Positions 35,939 to 45,363 of a DNA stretch of 64,000 nt are shown piece by piece (position 1 is the first letter of the stretch; every line of letters starts with the position of its first letter). The translations under genes were made by a program, and so were the position numbers. The notes under the pieces are model-generated. The model was given only the letters and a program-made list of their open reading frames with translations, made no database searches and was not told the origin of the DNA. The DNA lies in NCBI RefSeq assembly GCF_042649685.1, contig NZ_JBHRZT010000044.1:1-64000 (forward strand). The letters run 5' to 3'. The DNA is from Bacillus_BA songklensis (GTDB lineage Bacteria > Bacillota > Bacilli > Bacillales > Bacillaceae_H).

Positions 35939-36008
35939 TGCACAAATAATTTGATATAGAAGATGCTCTTTAGCCATATCAAATTATTTGTGTGGATTCA
36001 TATATTTT
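35939..36008. repeat. Palindromic intergenic repeat, copy A
   Basis: CACAAATAATTTGATAT (35941-35957) and its exact reverse complement (35976-35992) flank an 18-nt loop; the right side continues GTGGATTCATATATTT. The arrangement and the tail match copy B near 52020-52085, which has a GTGGATTTATATATAT tail. Confidence 0.7.
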
Positions 36009-36095
36009 TCAGGGATTGTCTTGACAGAAAAAAACGTGAAAGCTTACGATGAATGTTCATGATCATTCTTCAATAAAAGTAAGGGAGGCAGAATC

Positions 36096-37370
36096 TTGCC
36101 GGACTTTTTAACAGTAGGTATTCAAGCTGAACTAGCTAAGGCACTCAGAGTCAATGGAATTGCAGAGCCCACTCCCATTCAAGAAAAAACCATTCCGGTT
36201 GTGCTGACAGGGAAAGATGTAATCGCGCAGGCTCAAACAGGAACAGGGAAAACGTTAGCTTTTATCTTGCCGATTTTACAGAAAATCGAAACATCAAACC
36301 CGTCTGTACAAGCGCTCATCATCACACCCACACGTGAGCTGGCATTGCAAATTACAGAAGAAGTGCATAAGCTGCTTAGCCATCGAAATGATATTCATGT
36401 ACTGCCTGTTTACGGCGGACAAGATGTGGAAAAGCAAATCAAAAAGCTGGAAGGAAATATACATATCATCATTGGGACTCCAGGCCGCCTGCTCGATCAT
36501 TTGAGGCGCGGAACCATCAATCTTTCTGTCGTATCAATGCTCGTTCTTGATGAAGCAGATCAAATGCTTCATATTGGCTTTTTAGGAGAAGTGGAAGAAA
36601 TTATTCACCAAACGTCGTCCAATCGCCAAATGATGTTATTTTCCGCTACGATGCCTGACGAGATTCGTACATTGGCACACCGGCATATGAAGCACCCTCA
36701 AAATATAAAAGTGGCGGGAAGCCAAACGATTATAGAAGAGATTAAACAAATCGTCATTGAAACGACGGACCGGGCAAAGCAAGAAGCGCTGTGTCACATG
36801 ATGGATGTATATCGTCCTTTTTTGGCGATCATCTTCTGCCGCACAAAGCGTAGAGTGGGCAAGCTGAATGAAGCGTTGAAAGCTCTCGGGTATAACTGTG
36901 ATGAGCTTCACGGTGATTTATCACAGTCAAAGCGGGAACAAGTGATGAATCGTTTTCGTGAGGCGGAAATCCAATTTTTAATTGCGACCGATGTGGCATC
37001 AAGAGGATTGGATGTTGAAGGAGTGACACATATCTTTAACTATGACATCCCACAAGATGTCGAAAGCTACATTCATCGAATCGGCCGTACGGGGAGAGCG
37101 GGCGGCAAGGGGATAGCCGTGACATTTGTTGCACCGAAAGACCGGATGCATTTGCAATTAATTGAAAAAGGAATCAATACATCCATCAAAAGAAAAAAGA
37201 TTGAAGGTCCTTCCGTTCAAAAGGACAATGGCCGACATGGGAAAACAGAGAAACCTGAAGAAACGAAAAGAGCGAAACGAAGAGGAACCGGTTCCAAAGC
37301 GGTCTATCGAACTCCTTCAAAATCTGCCGGGTCCCACTCTAAAAGAGGCCGAACAAAAAGAAAAAAATGA
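36096..37370 (+). CDS. DEAD-box RNA helicase
   Basis: ATP-dependent RNA helicase of 424 residues with all core motifs in order: Q motif (PTPIQEKTIP), Walker A AQTGTGKT, TPTREL, TPGRLLDH, DEAD, SAT, IIFCRTKRR, ATDVASRGLD and HRIGRTGRAG. The tail from about residue 350 is very basic (KRAKRRGTGSK, KRGRTKRKK) and probably binds RNA. The start is a TTG seven bases after AGGGAGG. It resembles CshA/RhlE-type helicases of Bacilli, which act in cold adaptation, ribosome assembly or RNA decay, but I cannot assign an orthologue. A second helicase follows at 37615. Confidence 0.88.
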   Translation: MPDFLTVGIQAELAKALRVNGIAEPTPIQEKTIPVVLTGKDVIAQAQTGTGKTLAFILPILQKIETSNPSVQALIITPTRELALQITEEVHKLLSHRNDIHVLPVYGGQDVEKQIKKLEGNIHIIIGTPGRLLDHLRRGTINLSVVSMLVLDEADQMLHIGFLGEVEEIIHQTSSNRQMMLFSATMPDEIRTLAHRHMKHPQNIKVAGSQTIIEEIKQIVIETTDRAKQEALCHMMDVYRPFLAIIFCRTKRRVGKLNEALKALGYNCDELHGDLSQSKREQVMNRFREAEIQFLIATDVASRGLDVEGVTHIFNYDIPQDVESYIHRIGRTGRAGGKGIAVTFVAPKDRMHLQLIEKGINTSIKRKKIEGPSVQKDNGRHGKTEKPEETKRAKRRGTGSKAVYRTPSKSAGSHSKRGRTKRKK

Positions 37371-37435
37371 AACGGAAACAGCTCAATAGGTTATAATTTT
37401 GATGGAGTTTACTTTAGGCTATATAAATCCATATT

Positions 37436-37475
37436 GAAAATCCGACATGGCAAAAAGCAGCCGTGTCAGATTTTC
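37436..37475. terminator. Hairpin between the two helicase genes
   Basis: GAAAATC-C-GACA-T-GGC and GCC-G-TGTC-A-GATTTTC form a long stem with three symmetric mismatches around an 8-nt loop. There is no T-run beyond TTTTC, so it is a weak terminator or an mRNA processing hairpin. Confidence 0.5.
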
Positions 37476-37614
37476 ACCTTTTCAGCCTATTCAAGATGTA
37501 AAGACAGAAAAACTGTAAGTAGCTTAAAAAGCCAAAGCTGATGTCGAAAAATGAAAATGGATTTATATAATATACAGTGAAAATTTGAAATTTTGATAGA
37601 CAAAGGAGACGTAC

Positions 37615-38808
37615 ATGTCACAGTTTTTAACCAACATGAAACCATTTCTGCAGGAAGCCTGGAAAAAGGCAGGGTTTGAGAGCGCAACAGCGATTCAAGA
37701 AAAAGCCATTCCTTTGATTTTAGAAGGAAAAGATGTCATGGCCGAATCCCCGACGGGAACGGGAAAGACGATTACCTATTTACTTCCTTTATTAGAAAAG
37801 ATCAATCCTGATAAGCAGAACACACAAGCCATCATTGTGGCACCGTCACGCGAACTGGTCATGCAGATTTTGCAGGTGATTCAAGAATGGTCAGAGGGAA
37901 GCGGAATTACCAATACATCGTTGATCGGTGGAGCAAATGTGAAAAGACAGCTTGAAAAACTAAAAAAAGCGCCGCATGTCGTCGTTGGCACACCTGGTCG
38001 CATTGATGAATTGATCAAAATGAAAAAGCTTAAAATGCATGAAGTTAAGATCGTTGCACTCGATGAAGGTGATCAATTGCTTGTACCGGAGCATTTACAG
38101 ACGGTGAAAAACATCGTGAAGGCTACGATGGCTGACCGTCAAATTGTTCTGTTCTCAGCGACGCTTCCTGAAACTACTGAGACAATTGCCCGCGAATTGA
38201 TGAACCAGCCCGAAATCGTGAAAATGACAAAGGAGGATATGCCACCATCAAAGGTAGAGCATCTTTATATTGTTTGTGACCAAAGAGAAAAGCTGGATAT
38301 GCTGCGAAAGCTTTTACATGTGGATTCTTTCAAGGCATTGGCATTCATTCGGGATATCGGGAATTTGACGGTAACGAAGGAAAAACTGCAGTATAAAGGG
38401 ATCGCTCCAGGCGTTCTTCATGGAGAATCCAAGAAAGAAGAGCGTGCAGCGGCATTGAAAAACTTCCGAACTGGCAAATCTCCGCTGCTGCTTGCGACCG
38501 ATGTGGCGGCAAGAGGCCTTGATATTAAAGGATTGACCCATGTCATCCATGTGGATTTTCCGAAAGATATAAAACAATATGTTCACCGCTCGGGACGTAC
38601 AGGAAGGCAAGGGGCAACAGGGACAGTCATCTCTCTTGTGACCGAACGAGAAGAACGTGTATTGAAACAATATGCCCGTGAATTGGGCATCACTGTACAG
38701 CAAAAGGTTTTATATGGGGGACAGCTTGTAGACGAGAGAAAAAAAGAGGAATTTAGACCGAAAAAAAGACCTGTTCACCAAAATCGAAATGTCAAGAAGC
38801 GTTTTTAA
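37615..38808 (+). CDS. yfmL: DEAD-box RNA helicase YfmL-like
   Basis: A 397-residue helicase close to B. subtilis YfmL, implicated in 50S ribosome assembly and cold growth. Shared segments include IQEKAIPLILEGKDVMAESP, TGTGKT, APSRELVMQILQVIQEW, LIGGANVKRQLEKLKKAP, KKLKMHEVKIVALDE, and HRSGRTGRQGATG. The Walker B motif reads DEGD instead of DEAD; the YfmL group also departs from DEAD there. AAGGAGA precedes the ATG. The gene has its own promoter region after the hairpin at 37436 and is followed by a hairpin at 38836. Confidence 0.85.
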   Translation: MSQFLTNMKPFLQEAWKKAGFESATAIQEKAIPLILEGKDVMAESPTGTGKTITYLLPLLEKINPDKQNTQAIIVAPSRELVMQILQVIQEWSEGSGITNTSLIGGANVKRQLEKLKKAPHVVVGTPGRIDELIKMKKLKMHEVKIVALDEGDQLLVPEHLQTVKNIVKATMADRQIVLFSATLPETTETIARELMNQPEIVKMTKEDMPPSKVEHLYIVCDQREKLDMLRKLLHVDSFKALAFIRDIGNLTVTKEKLQYKGIAPGVLHGESKKEERAAALKNFRTGKSPLLLATDVAARGLDIKGLTHVIHVDFPKDIKQYVHRSGRTGRQGATGTVISLVTEREERVLKQYARELGITVQQKVLYGGQLVDERKKEEFRPKKRPVHQNRNVKKRF

Positions 38809-38835
38809 CATGATGGAAATGTTCACATAAAAATG

Positions 38836-38872
38836 CTGAAAAGGGCTGTCGAATAATCTCGATAGCCCCTTA
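38836..38872. terminator. Terminator-like hairpin
   Basis: AAGGGCTGTCGA and TCGATAGCCCCTT pair with one wobble and a small bulge around ATAATC. It lies between yfmL and the convergent yjcZ-type gene. The T-run is short. Confidence 0.55.
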
Positions 38873-38988
38873 AGCATGGATTAGCTCTTCATGGATAGAG
38901 AATATGAGAAGGAAAATCAGCATACGCGGATACTTAAAGAGGATATTTTACAGCAACTTTTTAAACAATTAGACTTAAAGAACCGTTA

Positions 38989-39138
38989 CTAGCTCCAGAT
39001 TACTGCTCCTACAATAATGAGGAGAATGAACAATACAACAATCAATGCGAAGCCGCCGCCGTAACCACAACCGCCGTAACCAGCACCGCCGTATCCGTAA
39101 CCAGGGTAGCCGTATCCATAACCGCCAAAGAAGCCCAT
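38989..39138 (-). CDS. YjcZ-family small sporulation-associated protein (copy 1)
   Basis: A 49-residue protein: a Gly/Tyr-rich N-terminus (MGFFGGYGYGYPGYGYGG) and one C-terminal hydrophobic helix (ALIVVLFILLIIVGAVIW). This is the YjcZ family, small proteins linked to spores in Bacilli; the role is unknown. The ATG at 39138 is chosen because GGGAGGTGAT lies eight bases upstream; the longer frame is not family-like. Two more members are at 47719 and 47874. Confidence 0.85.
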   Translation of the reverse strand: MGFFGGYGYGYPGYGYGGAGYGGCGYGGGFALIVVLFILLIIVGAVIWS

Positions 39139-39347
39139 CTCAAAATCACCTCCCATATTTGCCTTCCATTCATCATATTCAAAAATGAAAAAAGTGGAAG
39201 AAAAAGTTGGATAGAAGTTTACAAAGGAGCTCAAATTCCACGTTTATGCAGTTTGGGAGTGTCAAGACCAGCCAGGATCCCGCAGGTTGAAATTGCTTTT
39301 AAAGGAATATTCAAGCGAGTGTTTTATTATCACTTAAACCTTTATTA

Positions 39348-39413
39348 TTCCGCCAAAACGGAAAATTCCGTATTTTCGGAATAATAAACAGAATATATTC
39401 CGGAAAAGCGGAA
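39348..39413. promoter_or_regulatory. Three TTCCG-N6-CGGAA repeats, enhancer-like sites
   Basis: The inverted repeat TTCCG-N6-CGGAA occurs three times, exactly, at 39348-39363, 39366-39381 and 39398-39413; the spacers differ (CCAAAA, TATTTT, GAAAAG). They lie 106-171 bp upstream of the sigma-54 promoter, the usual distance for upstream activator sites. The activator encoded at 43945 is the likely ligand, by proximity. Confidence 0.75.
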
Positions 39414-39518
39414 AATGTAGCTTGTTTTTTAGAAAATTGAGCCATCATCATAGGATGAATCCATCAAAAAGTGACAGAAACCGAGCGGTTGTGAACAATT
39501 TGTGTCTAAACGATGAAT

Positions 39519-39536
39519 TTGGCACAGAAATTGCAT
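39519..39536 (+). promoter_or_regulatory. Sigma-54 (SigL) -24/-12 promoter
   Basis: TTGGCACAGAAATTGCAT has the -24 GG and -12 GC exactly 10 bases apart, agreeing closely with TTGGCACN4TTGCW. It lies about 150 bp upstream of the permease start and needs an AAA+ activator. Confidence 0.88.
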
Positions 39537-39684
39537 GTAAAAGAGGGGACAAGCGTTTTCGGTGAGGATGGCTTTATGCAATGCATAGGGTGTTCAATAA
39601 AATGAAAACGTTTCCTGCCTTTGGTCAATTATAGGGGAATGGTTGACTGAAAGCTGCCAATATATATGCAAAAGGGGGATATTT

Positions 39685-41130
39685 GTGGAGTTTGTCGTGA
39701 TTCTTTTGGCATTAGGTTTGTTGATGTTTGTTGCGTATCGCGGGTTTTCAGTTATTTTGTTTGCTCCGATTTGTGCATTGTTTGCGGTTTTATTGACCGA
39801 ACCAAGTTTCGTACTTCCGTTTTTCTCTAATATTTTCATGGAAAAGATGGTAGGCTTCATTAAATTATATTTCCCTGTCTTTCTACTGGGAGCGATTTTT
39901 GGAAAAGTTGTCGAGATGTCCGGTTTAGCGGAAACGATTGCGAAAACCATCGTACAATTGGTCGGGGCAAAAAGAGCGATTTTAGCCATCGTCCTTATGG
40001 GTGCCATTTTAACATACAGCGGTGTAAGTTTATTCGTTGTCGTGTTTGCCATTTATCCATTCGCTGCCAACTTGTTCCGTGAAGCGAATATTCCAAAACG
40101 TCTCATTCCGGGAACTATTGCGTTAGGGGCGTTTACGTTTACGATGGATGCGCTGCCTGGCACGCCGCAAATCCAAAACGTTATTCCGACGACGTTTTTT
40201 AAAACAGACATTTATGCTGCTCCGATTCTTGGGGTTACAGGTGCCATCTTCGTTTTGATTCTCGGGATTTTTTACTTGGAATCTCGCCGTAAAAAAGCAG
40301 AGTTGGCCGGAGAAGGATATGATGGTTTCGATGGCCCGGAAACGGCAGCCTCTGTAGAAGCAGCTATTAAGGAAGAGGAACCCGTTCCTGGCACTTCCGC
40401 TGATTCTTCCGCGACGGTTGCGCGTCAGATTCTTGCATTTGTTCCACTTATTCTCGTCGCTGTAACAAATAAGTTTTTTACGATGTCTTTGCCGAGCTGG
40501 TATCCAAACGGGTTTGATTTTGCAAAAATTGGATTGGAGTCATTCGGTAAAGTCGAGTTATCTTCCGTATTGGCCATTTGGTCAGTTGAGATGGCACTTG
40601 TCGTCGGGATTATGACAACTCTTCTATATAATTGGCAGAAAGTTAAATTGAATTTCCAAACAGGTATTAATGCAAGTATTGGCGGTGCATTATTAGCGGC
40701 CATGAATACAGGAGCTGAATACGGATTCGGCGGCGTGATTTCCTCACTTCCAGGATTCGGGGTTATCAGTAAAGGAATTTCCGAAACATTTACCAATCCG
40801 CTTGTAAACGGAGCGGTAACGACCACTACTCTTGCAGGGGTCACTGGATCCGCTTCAGGCGGTATGGGAATCGCATTGAGTGCCATGTCGGAAAAATATT
40901 TAGAGGCCATTGAAAAGTATAATATTCCGCCGGAAGTGATGCACCGTGTGATTTCGATGGCGTCCGGGGGGATGGATACATTACCGCACAATGGAGCTGT
41001 TATTACGCTGCTCGCGGTAACAGGCTTAACCCATCGTCAAGCGTATCGTGATATTTTTGCGATTACGATCATTAAGACACTGGCTGTATTCTTTATTATT
41101 ACGGTCTACACGCTTACAGGGCTTGCGTAA
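39685..41130 (+). CDS. GntP-family organic acid permease
   Basis: A 481-residue proton-symport permease with about 12-14 membrane segments. The start is the GTG at 39685, behind AAAGGGGGAT. GntP-type features include AILTYSGVSLFVVVFAIYPF, LGAFTFTMDALPGTPQIQN and ASGGMDTLPHNGAVITLLAV. The central hydrophilic loop (about 215-255) is acidic. Family members carry gluconate, 3-hydroxybutyrate or other hydroxy acids. Relatives next to sigma-54 activators in Bacilli suggest a short hydroxy acid such as 3-hydroxybutyrate, but no catabolic gene lies beside it here. It is expressed from the sigma-54 promoter at 39519, so only when its activator is stimulated. Confidence 0.85.
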   Translation: MEFVVILLALGLLMFVAYRGFSVILFAPICALFAVLLTEPSFVLPFFSNIFMEKMVGFIKLYFPVFLLGAIFGKVVEMSGLAETIAKTIVQLVGAKRAILAIVLMGAILTYSGVSLFVVVFAIYPFAANLFREANIPKRLIPGTIALGAFTFTMDALPGTPQIQNVIPTTFFKTDIYAAPILGVTGAIFVLILGIFYLESRRKKAELAGEGYDGFDGPETAASVEAAIKEEEPVPGTSADSSATVARQILAFVPLILVAVTNKFFTMSLPSWYPNGFDFAKIGLESFGKVELSSVLAIWSVEMALVVGIMTTLLYNWQKVKLNFQTGINASIGGALLAAMNTGAEYGFGGVISSLPGFGVISKGISETFTNPLVNGAVTTTTLAGVTGSASGGMGIALSAMSEKYLEAIEKYNIPPEVMHRVISMASGGMDTLPHNGAVITLLAVTGLTHRQAYRDIFAITIIKTLAVFFIITVYTLTGLA

Positions 41131-41150
41131 ATTTCGATATCATTTAGTTG

Positions 41151-41198
41151 AAGGAGCATTCTCAACAACCATTCTGTTTGAGAATAGCTCCTTTTTGC
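41151..41198 (+). terminator. Terminator of the permease gene
   Basis: AAGGAGCATTCTCAA and TTTGAGAATAGCTCCTT pair with one bulged base, followed by TTTTG. Confidence 0.75.
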
Positions 41199-41334
41199 TT
41201 TATATTTTTTCACCTGCCGATTTGTGCAGGGGGTATTATAGCATATTACATTCATGGGCCTCTCTGCAAAGCCAAGGTACCATTATCTCCATATGCCCAT
41301 ATGATAGTTTAAAAACATAATATGGGGAGTATAG

Positions 41335-43830
41335 ATGATGTGGCATGAAGCAAGTGTAATCCATATAATTCAACCATTTTTGCCGTCGATGGCCGAGTTG
41401 ATTGAAATGGAAAAACCCTATCATGACGTATGTGTGCTGAAAACGGATTTAGATGGAGATGGAACTTCCGAAATCGCGGCTGCATACAGATGGCTGGGGG
41501 AAACCTATCTCCTTGTTTTAAAATATCATCTCCATTCCTGGCGGGTGGCAGCCAACATAAAAGGGAAAGGATATGGAGTGAGCTCTTTTCAAACTGCTCC
41601 TATTACGGATCAAAACCGAAACAATCTGATTATAGGATGGCTGGCGGGAGACATGTGGTCAGTTTTGGAGGTTTATGATTGGACGTGCGAAGGTTTGAAA
41701 AATGTGGTGAAAGAGGATCTTTATTTTAGCCGCATCCATGTGGAGGATATACCGGAAATAACAGGATGTGACGGGAAAAACGAAGTCGCATTATGGAGGC
41801 ATGATACGGGAGAGGCTTATCAAGTGAGTGTATACAAATGGAGTAAAGGGAATTTTGTTTTGGCCTCGGATTTGTATCCTTCTTATTTTACGAAGGTTGC
41901 GCGGTATTATAAGCAAAAGATTCAGGAAGCACCGTATGCTTCTTCTTATTGGTATTACTTGGCGGATGCACAGCTAAAAGAAAGGAAGCCGTACAATGCA
42001 TTAAAGTCCATTCAACGAGCCATACGGCTGGGCAATATATACCCGGCCAGGAAGGAACTGCTATCTTTACAGCAACGGATCGAAGCGGTTTTGTCTACGA
42101 GAGAAGCCGCTTTATATCCCGCGGCGGTGAAAGACATAGGTGGAATCAAGTGGGGATTTATAAATAACCAAGGCCAATTTGTTTTGCCGGCCCAATACGA
42201 GGACGCACAAGATTTTCAAGATAATCATTTGGCCATTGTCCAATCGAAAGGATTGTATGGATTAATTGACCGGTCAGGTACCTATAAAGTAAAACCGAAA
42301 TATCAGACCATATTTCCGTTCTCGGAACAACGGGCTGTTGTTATTAACGGTCAAGGGTATAAAGTGATGGATGAAAGAGGAAAAGAGATGACGAGGAAGG
42401 CATATAGCTATATTGCCCCGTATGAAGAGGGAATGGCCTTGTTTTCCGGCACGGATGCGCAAGGAAAATATTTAGATGGATTTTTAGACAGGAAAGGGAA
42501 CGAAGCGATTCCGCTTCAATATGAATCAGCGTATGACTTTAACGCCGGAAAAGCAGTGGTAAAAATAAAGGAACGGGAATATGCGCTAATTGATCAGAAC
42601 GGAAGTCGGCTTCATACGTATCCTTATGAATTTGTCGGCAATTTAAGCGAGGGGCTGTTAGCTTTTCAACAAGGCAAAAACGAAAAGTACGGCTTTATCG
42701 ATGAGGAAGGAAAAATGGTTATAAAACCGCAATTTTCGGGAGCACAGCCATTTAGTCATGGAAGAGCCGTTGTGAACATGTCCGATGATTACACAAATCG
42801 GTACGGTTTAATTAATAAGGAAGGCCTATTCGTGATTTCCCCCCAATATAATGACATCATTTTATTAGGACAAAATCGTGCAGCGGTTGGAAAAGCCATT
42901 GACGAAAAACGGCCGTTTATGGGATCCGTGTATGCCATTGCTGACACGGAGGGAAGCTTTCTGACCGGTTTTGTTTATAAAGGAGTATCGCCTTATCAAA
43001 ACGGTTATGCTTCAGCCTATGATGATGAATATACCTTTTTTATCGATCGAAACGGGAAAATCGCCCAAGATTTGCCGATCGTAAGCGGCAGCGGCTCGGT
43101 AGCGTTTGAAGACGATTTGATTAAAGCCTATACAGACCAACGGCTTTCATATTATAACCATGCAGGAAAGCTCATTTGGACACAAAATACGGTCGTTCCG
43201 TTAAACGGGCAATATCAAGTAAAAGAGTTGAAATTTAAGCCGAATAAAGACTATGTTGTCTACTATCCCAAAATAGAAGGAATATTGTTGAAAAGAGTAC
43301 AAGAACGTGTCAATCAGAAACTGAAGGAACTATCACAAGTGAAAACGGTTGCCCCGAATGTCCAGCTTGACCACAGCTATACAGGTGATGTCTTGATCCC
43401 TTTTTTCAAGAAGCATCTGCTTGTATTAGAGCTTTACGGTTACAACTATCCTTTTGGGGCCGCCCACGGCATGCCTTCTAGAATCTATCCTCATATCAAC
43501 CTAACAAATGGAAGATTTTATGAGTTGAAAGATTTATTCAAACAAAACAGTGATTATGTAAAAGTACTCAGTGACAACATTGCCAATCAAATCAAAACGG
43601 ATCCCCAATACTCATATGTCTTTCCTGATCGTTTTAAAGGAATTCAGGCAGATCAGCCATTTTATGTCACAGAAGAAGCACTCTACCTTTATTTTACCCC
43701 TTATGAAATTGCTCCTTTTGCTGCAGGTTTTCCGACATTTAAAATTCCATTTGTAGATATTATGACAATCATTGATGTGAACGGCGATCTTTGGCGATCA
43801 TTTCATGAAAAACTGCAGGCCCCAAAGTAG
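41335..43830 (+). CDS. WG-repeat protein with C-terminal DUF3298-like domain
   Basis: An 831-residue protein. An N-terminal stretch resembling an FG-GAP/VCBS unit (VLKTDLDGDGTSEIAAAYRW) is followed by a TPR-like helical part (SSYWYYLADAQLKERKPYNA). From about 265 to 590 there are about eight WG (KWG) repeats such as KWGFINNQGQFVLPAQYEDA and KYGFIDEEGKMVIKPQF. The end (about 640-831) looks like the DUF3298 fold found in RsiV and PdaC. There is no signal peptide or membrane helix at the N-terminus. Function unknown; WG repeats probably form a beta-solenoid scaffold. It lies between the permease and its likely activator but has its own terminator at 43816. Confidence 0.78.
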   Translation: MMWHEASVIHIIQPFLPSMAELIEMEKPYHDVCVLKTDLDGDGTSEIAAAYRWLGETYLLVLKYHLHSWRVAANIKGKGYGVSSFQTAPITDQNRNNLIIGWLAGDMWSVLEVYDWTCEGLKNVVKEDLYFSRIHVEDIPEITGCDGKNEVALWRHDTGEAYQVSVYKWSKGNFVLASDLYPSYFTKVARYYKQKIQEAPYASSYWYYLADAQLKERKPYNALKSIQRAIRLGNIYPARKELLSLQQRIEAVLSTREAALYPAAVKDIGGIKWGFINNQGQFVLPAQYEDAQDFQDNHLAIVQSKGLYGLIDRSGTYKVKPKYQTIFPFSEQRAVVINGQGYKVMDERGKEMTRKAYSYIAPYEEGMALFSGTDAQGKYLDGFLDRKGNEAIPLQYESAYDFNAGKAVVKIKEREYALIDQNGSRLHTYPYEFVGNLSEGLLAFQQGKNEKYGFIDEEGKMVIKPQFSGAQPFSHGRAVVNMSDDYTNRYGLINKEGLFVISPQYNDIILLGQNRAAVGKAIDEKRPFMGSVYAIADTEGSFLTGFVYKGVSPYQNGYASAYDDEYTFFIDRNGKIAQDLPIVSGSGSVAFEDDLIKAYTDQRLSYYNHAGKLIWTQNTVVPLNGQYQVKELKFKPNKDYVVYYPKIEGILLKRVQERVNQKLKELSQVKTVAPNVQLDHSYTGDVLIPFFKKHLLVLELYGYNYPFGAAHGMPSRIYPHINLTNGRFYELKDLFKQNSDYVKVLSDNIANQIKTDPQYSYVFPDRFKGIQADQPFYVTEEALYLYFTPYEIAPFAAGFPTFKIPFVDIMTIIDVNGDLWRSFHEKLQAPK

Positions 43831-43850
43831 TTTTATCGGGGCCTGGTTTT
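43816..43850 (+). terminator. Terminator overlapping the WG-protein stop codon
   Basis: CAGGCCCC and GGGGCCTG pair around a loop that contains the TAG stop, followed by GTTTTATAAT. Confidence 0.75.
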
Positions 43851-43944
43851 ATAATATCTGAAAAATGTATAAAATTATCTTTTATCTTCTGTTATCATAG
43901 AGATACATCACACCATGGTGAGACGAAGTGGGGAGAGGCGAATC

Positions 43945-45363
43945 GTGAAAACAGGTATCGATAAACTTCCGTATGAATGGTTGGAAGAAATCATTAATGC
44001 TGCGGCTGAACGAATCGTGGTCGTAGACCGTGAAGGCATCATTCAATATATTAATGGGGCATACTGCGAGTTTTTAGGAACGACTATAGACGAAGCGCAC
44101 GGGAAACATGTTCAAGAAGTCATTGAAAATACAAGAATGCACATGGTGATAAAAACAGGACAAGCCGAGATAGCATCGATCCAGTCCATAAACGGGAGTG
44201 AGATGATTGCTAACCGGTATCCGTTGTACATCGATAATGAGCTGGTAGGGGCAGTTGGGACAGTCATGTTCCGCAACGCACAGGATTGGCTCGACTATTC
44301 ACGAAAAGTACAGCCTTTACTGGAGGAACTTACATATTACAAGAAGAAATTCGAAAAAGAATTGGGAAGCAAATACCGCTTTGAAGATCTTGTTGGTGAA
44401 AATAAAGCATTTTTGGAGGCGAAACGATTGGCGGAACGAGTGTCAGGCAGCCAATCCGCTGTGCTGTTGTTAGGGGAGTCGGGAACAGGAAAAGAATTAT
44501 TTGCGCACGCCATACATCATGCTAGTCCACGTGGAGCATTCCCGCTTGTTCGGGTAAACTGCGCCTCGATTCCTGAGCATCTACTTGAGTCGGAACTATT
44601 CGGATATGAAGAAGGAGCATTTACAGGAGCAAAGCGCGGAGGGAAAATGGGGAAATTTGAATTGGCTCACAGGGGGACGATTTTTCTGGATGAAATCGGC
44701 GACATGCCGCTCCCGATGCAGAGTAAGCTCCTTCGCGTTCTGCAAGAGAAAGAAATTGAAAGAGTAGGCGGAAGGGCTCCCATTTCCGTAGATGTGCGCG
44801 TGATGGCAGCGACACACCGGAATTTGGAAGAGATGGTCCAGCAGGGGAAGTTTCGCCAAGATTTATATTATCGGTTGAATGTCATGAAGATTGACATTCC
44901 TCCACTCAGGGAACGCAGGGAAGACATTGTCCCAATTGCCTCTATCCTATTAAAGAAGCTGGCGCACAAGTTTAATAGGCAGGGTATCGAGCTTTCAGCA
45001 AATGTAGTGAGCAAATTACAGCACCATACATGGCCGGGAAATATTCGAGAACTTGAAAATGTGTTAGAGAGGGCTGTCAATGTGCTGGATGGGAGAGTCA
45101 TTTATACGTCGCACTTGCCACTATATTTACAGGATGAACCTGTTCTTTTAGAGTCGCGTGTAAAGATGGAAGTTTCAGAAAACGTGTTCTCGTGCAATGA
45201 ATCGGAGGTTCGTCCATTAAAAGAAGTGCTGGCACAGGCTGAGAAAGAAGCAATCATCCAGGCATTGGATGCCGCAGACGGAAATAAAGTGGAAGCGGCG
45301 AAATTACTTGGAATCGGTAAGACAAGCTTTTACGATAAATGTAAACTTTATAAAATTAACTAA
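43945..45363 (+). CDS. Sigma-54-dependent transcriptional activator (PAS-AAA+-Fis)
   Basis: An enhancer-binding protein of about 472 residues. The GTG at 43945 follows GGGGAGAGG; the ATG at 43915 lacks a ribosome site. An N-terminal PAS sensor (AERIVVVDREGIIQYINGAY) is followed by the AAA+ domain with Walker A LLGESGTGKELFAHA, the sigma-54 contact loop EGAFTGAKRGG, Walker B GTIFLDEIGDMPL and the HTWPGNIRELENVLERA box. The C-terminal Fis helix-turn-helix reads VEAAKLLGIGKTSFYDK. It is of the type that regulates carbon and amino acid catabolism (RocR, AcoR, BkdR-like). The only sigma-54 promoter I see in the window, at 39519, is its likely target. Confidence 0.92.
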   Translation: MKTGIDKLPYEWLEEIINAAAERIVVVDREGIIQYINGAYCEFLGTTIDEAHGKHVQEVIENTRMHMVIKTGQAEIASIQSINGSEMIANRYPLYIDNELVGAVGTVMFRNAQDWLDYSRKVQPLLEELTYYKKKFEKELGSKYRFEDLVGENKAFLEAKRLAERVSGSQSAVLLLGESGTGKELFAHAIHHASPRGAFPLVRVNCASIPEHLLESELFGYEEGAFTGAKRGGKMGKFELAHRGTIFLDEIGDMPLPMQSKLLRVLQEKEIERVGGRAPISVDVRVMAATHRNLEEMVQQGKFRQDLYYRLNVMKIDIPPLRERREDIVPIASILLKKLAHKFNRQGIELSANVVSKLQHHTWPGNIRELENVLERAVNVLDGRVIYTSHLPLYLQDEPVLLESRVKMEVSENVFSCNESEVRPLKEVLAQAEKEAIIQALDAADGNKVEAAKLLGIGKTSFYDKCKLYKIN

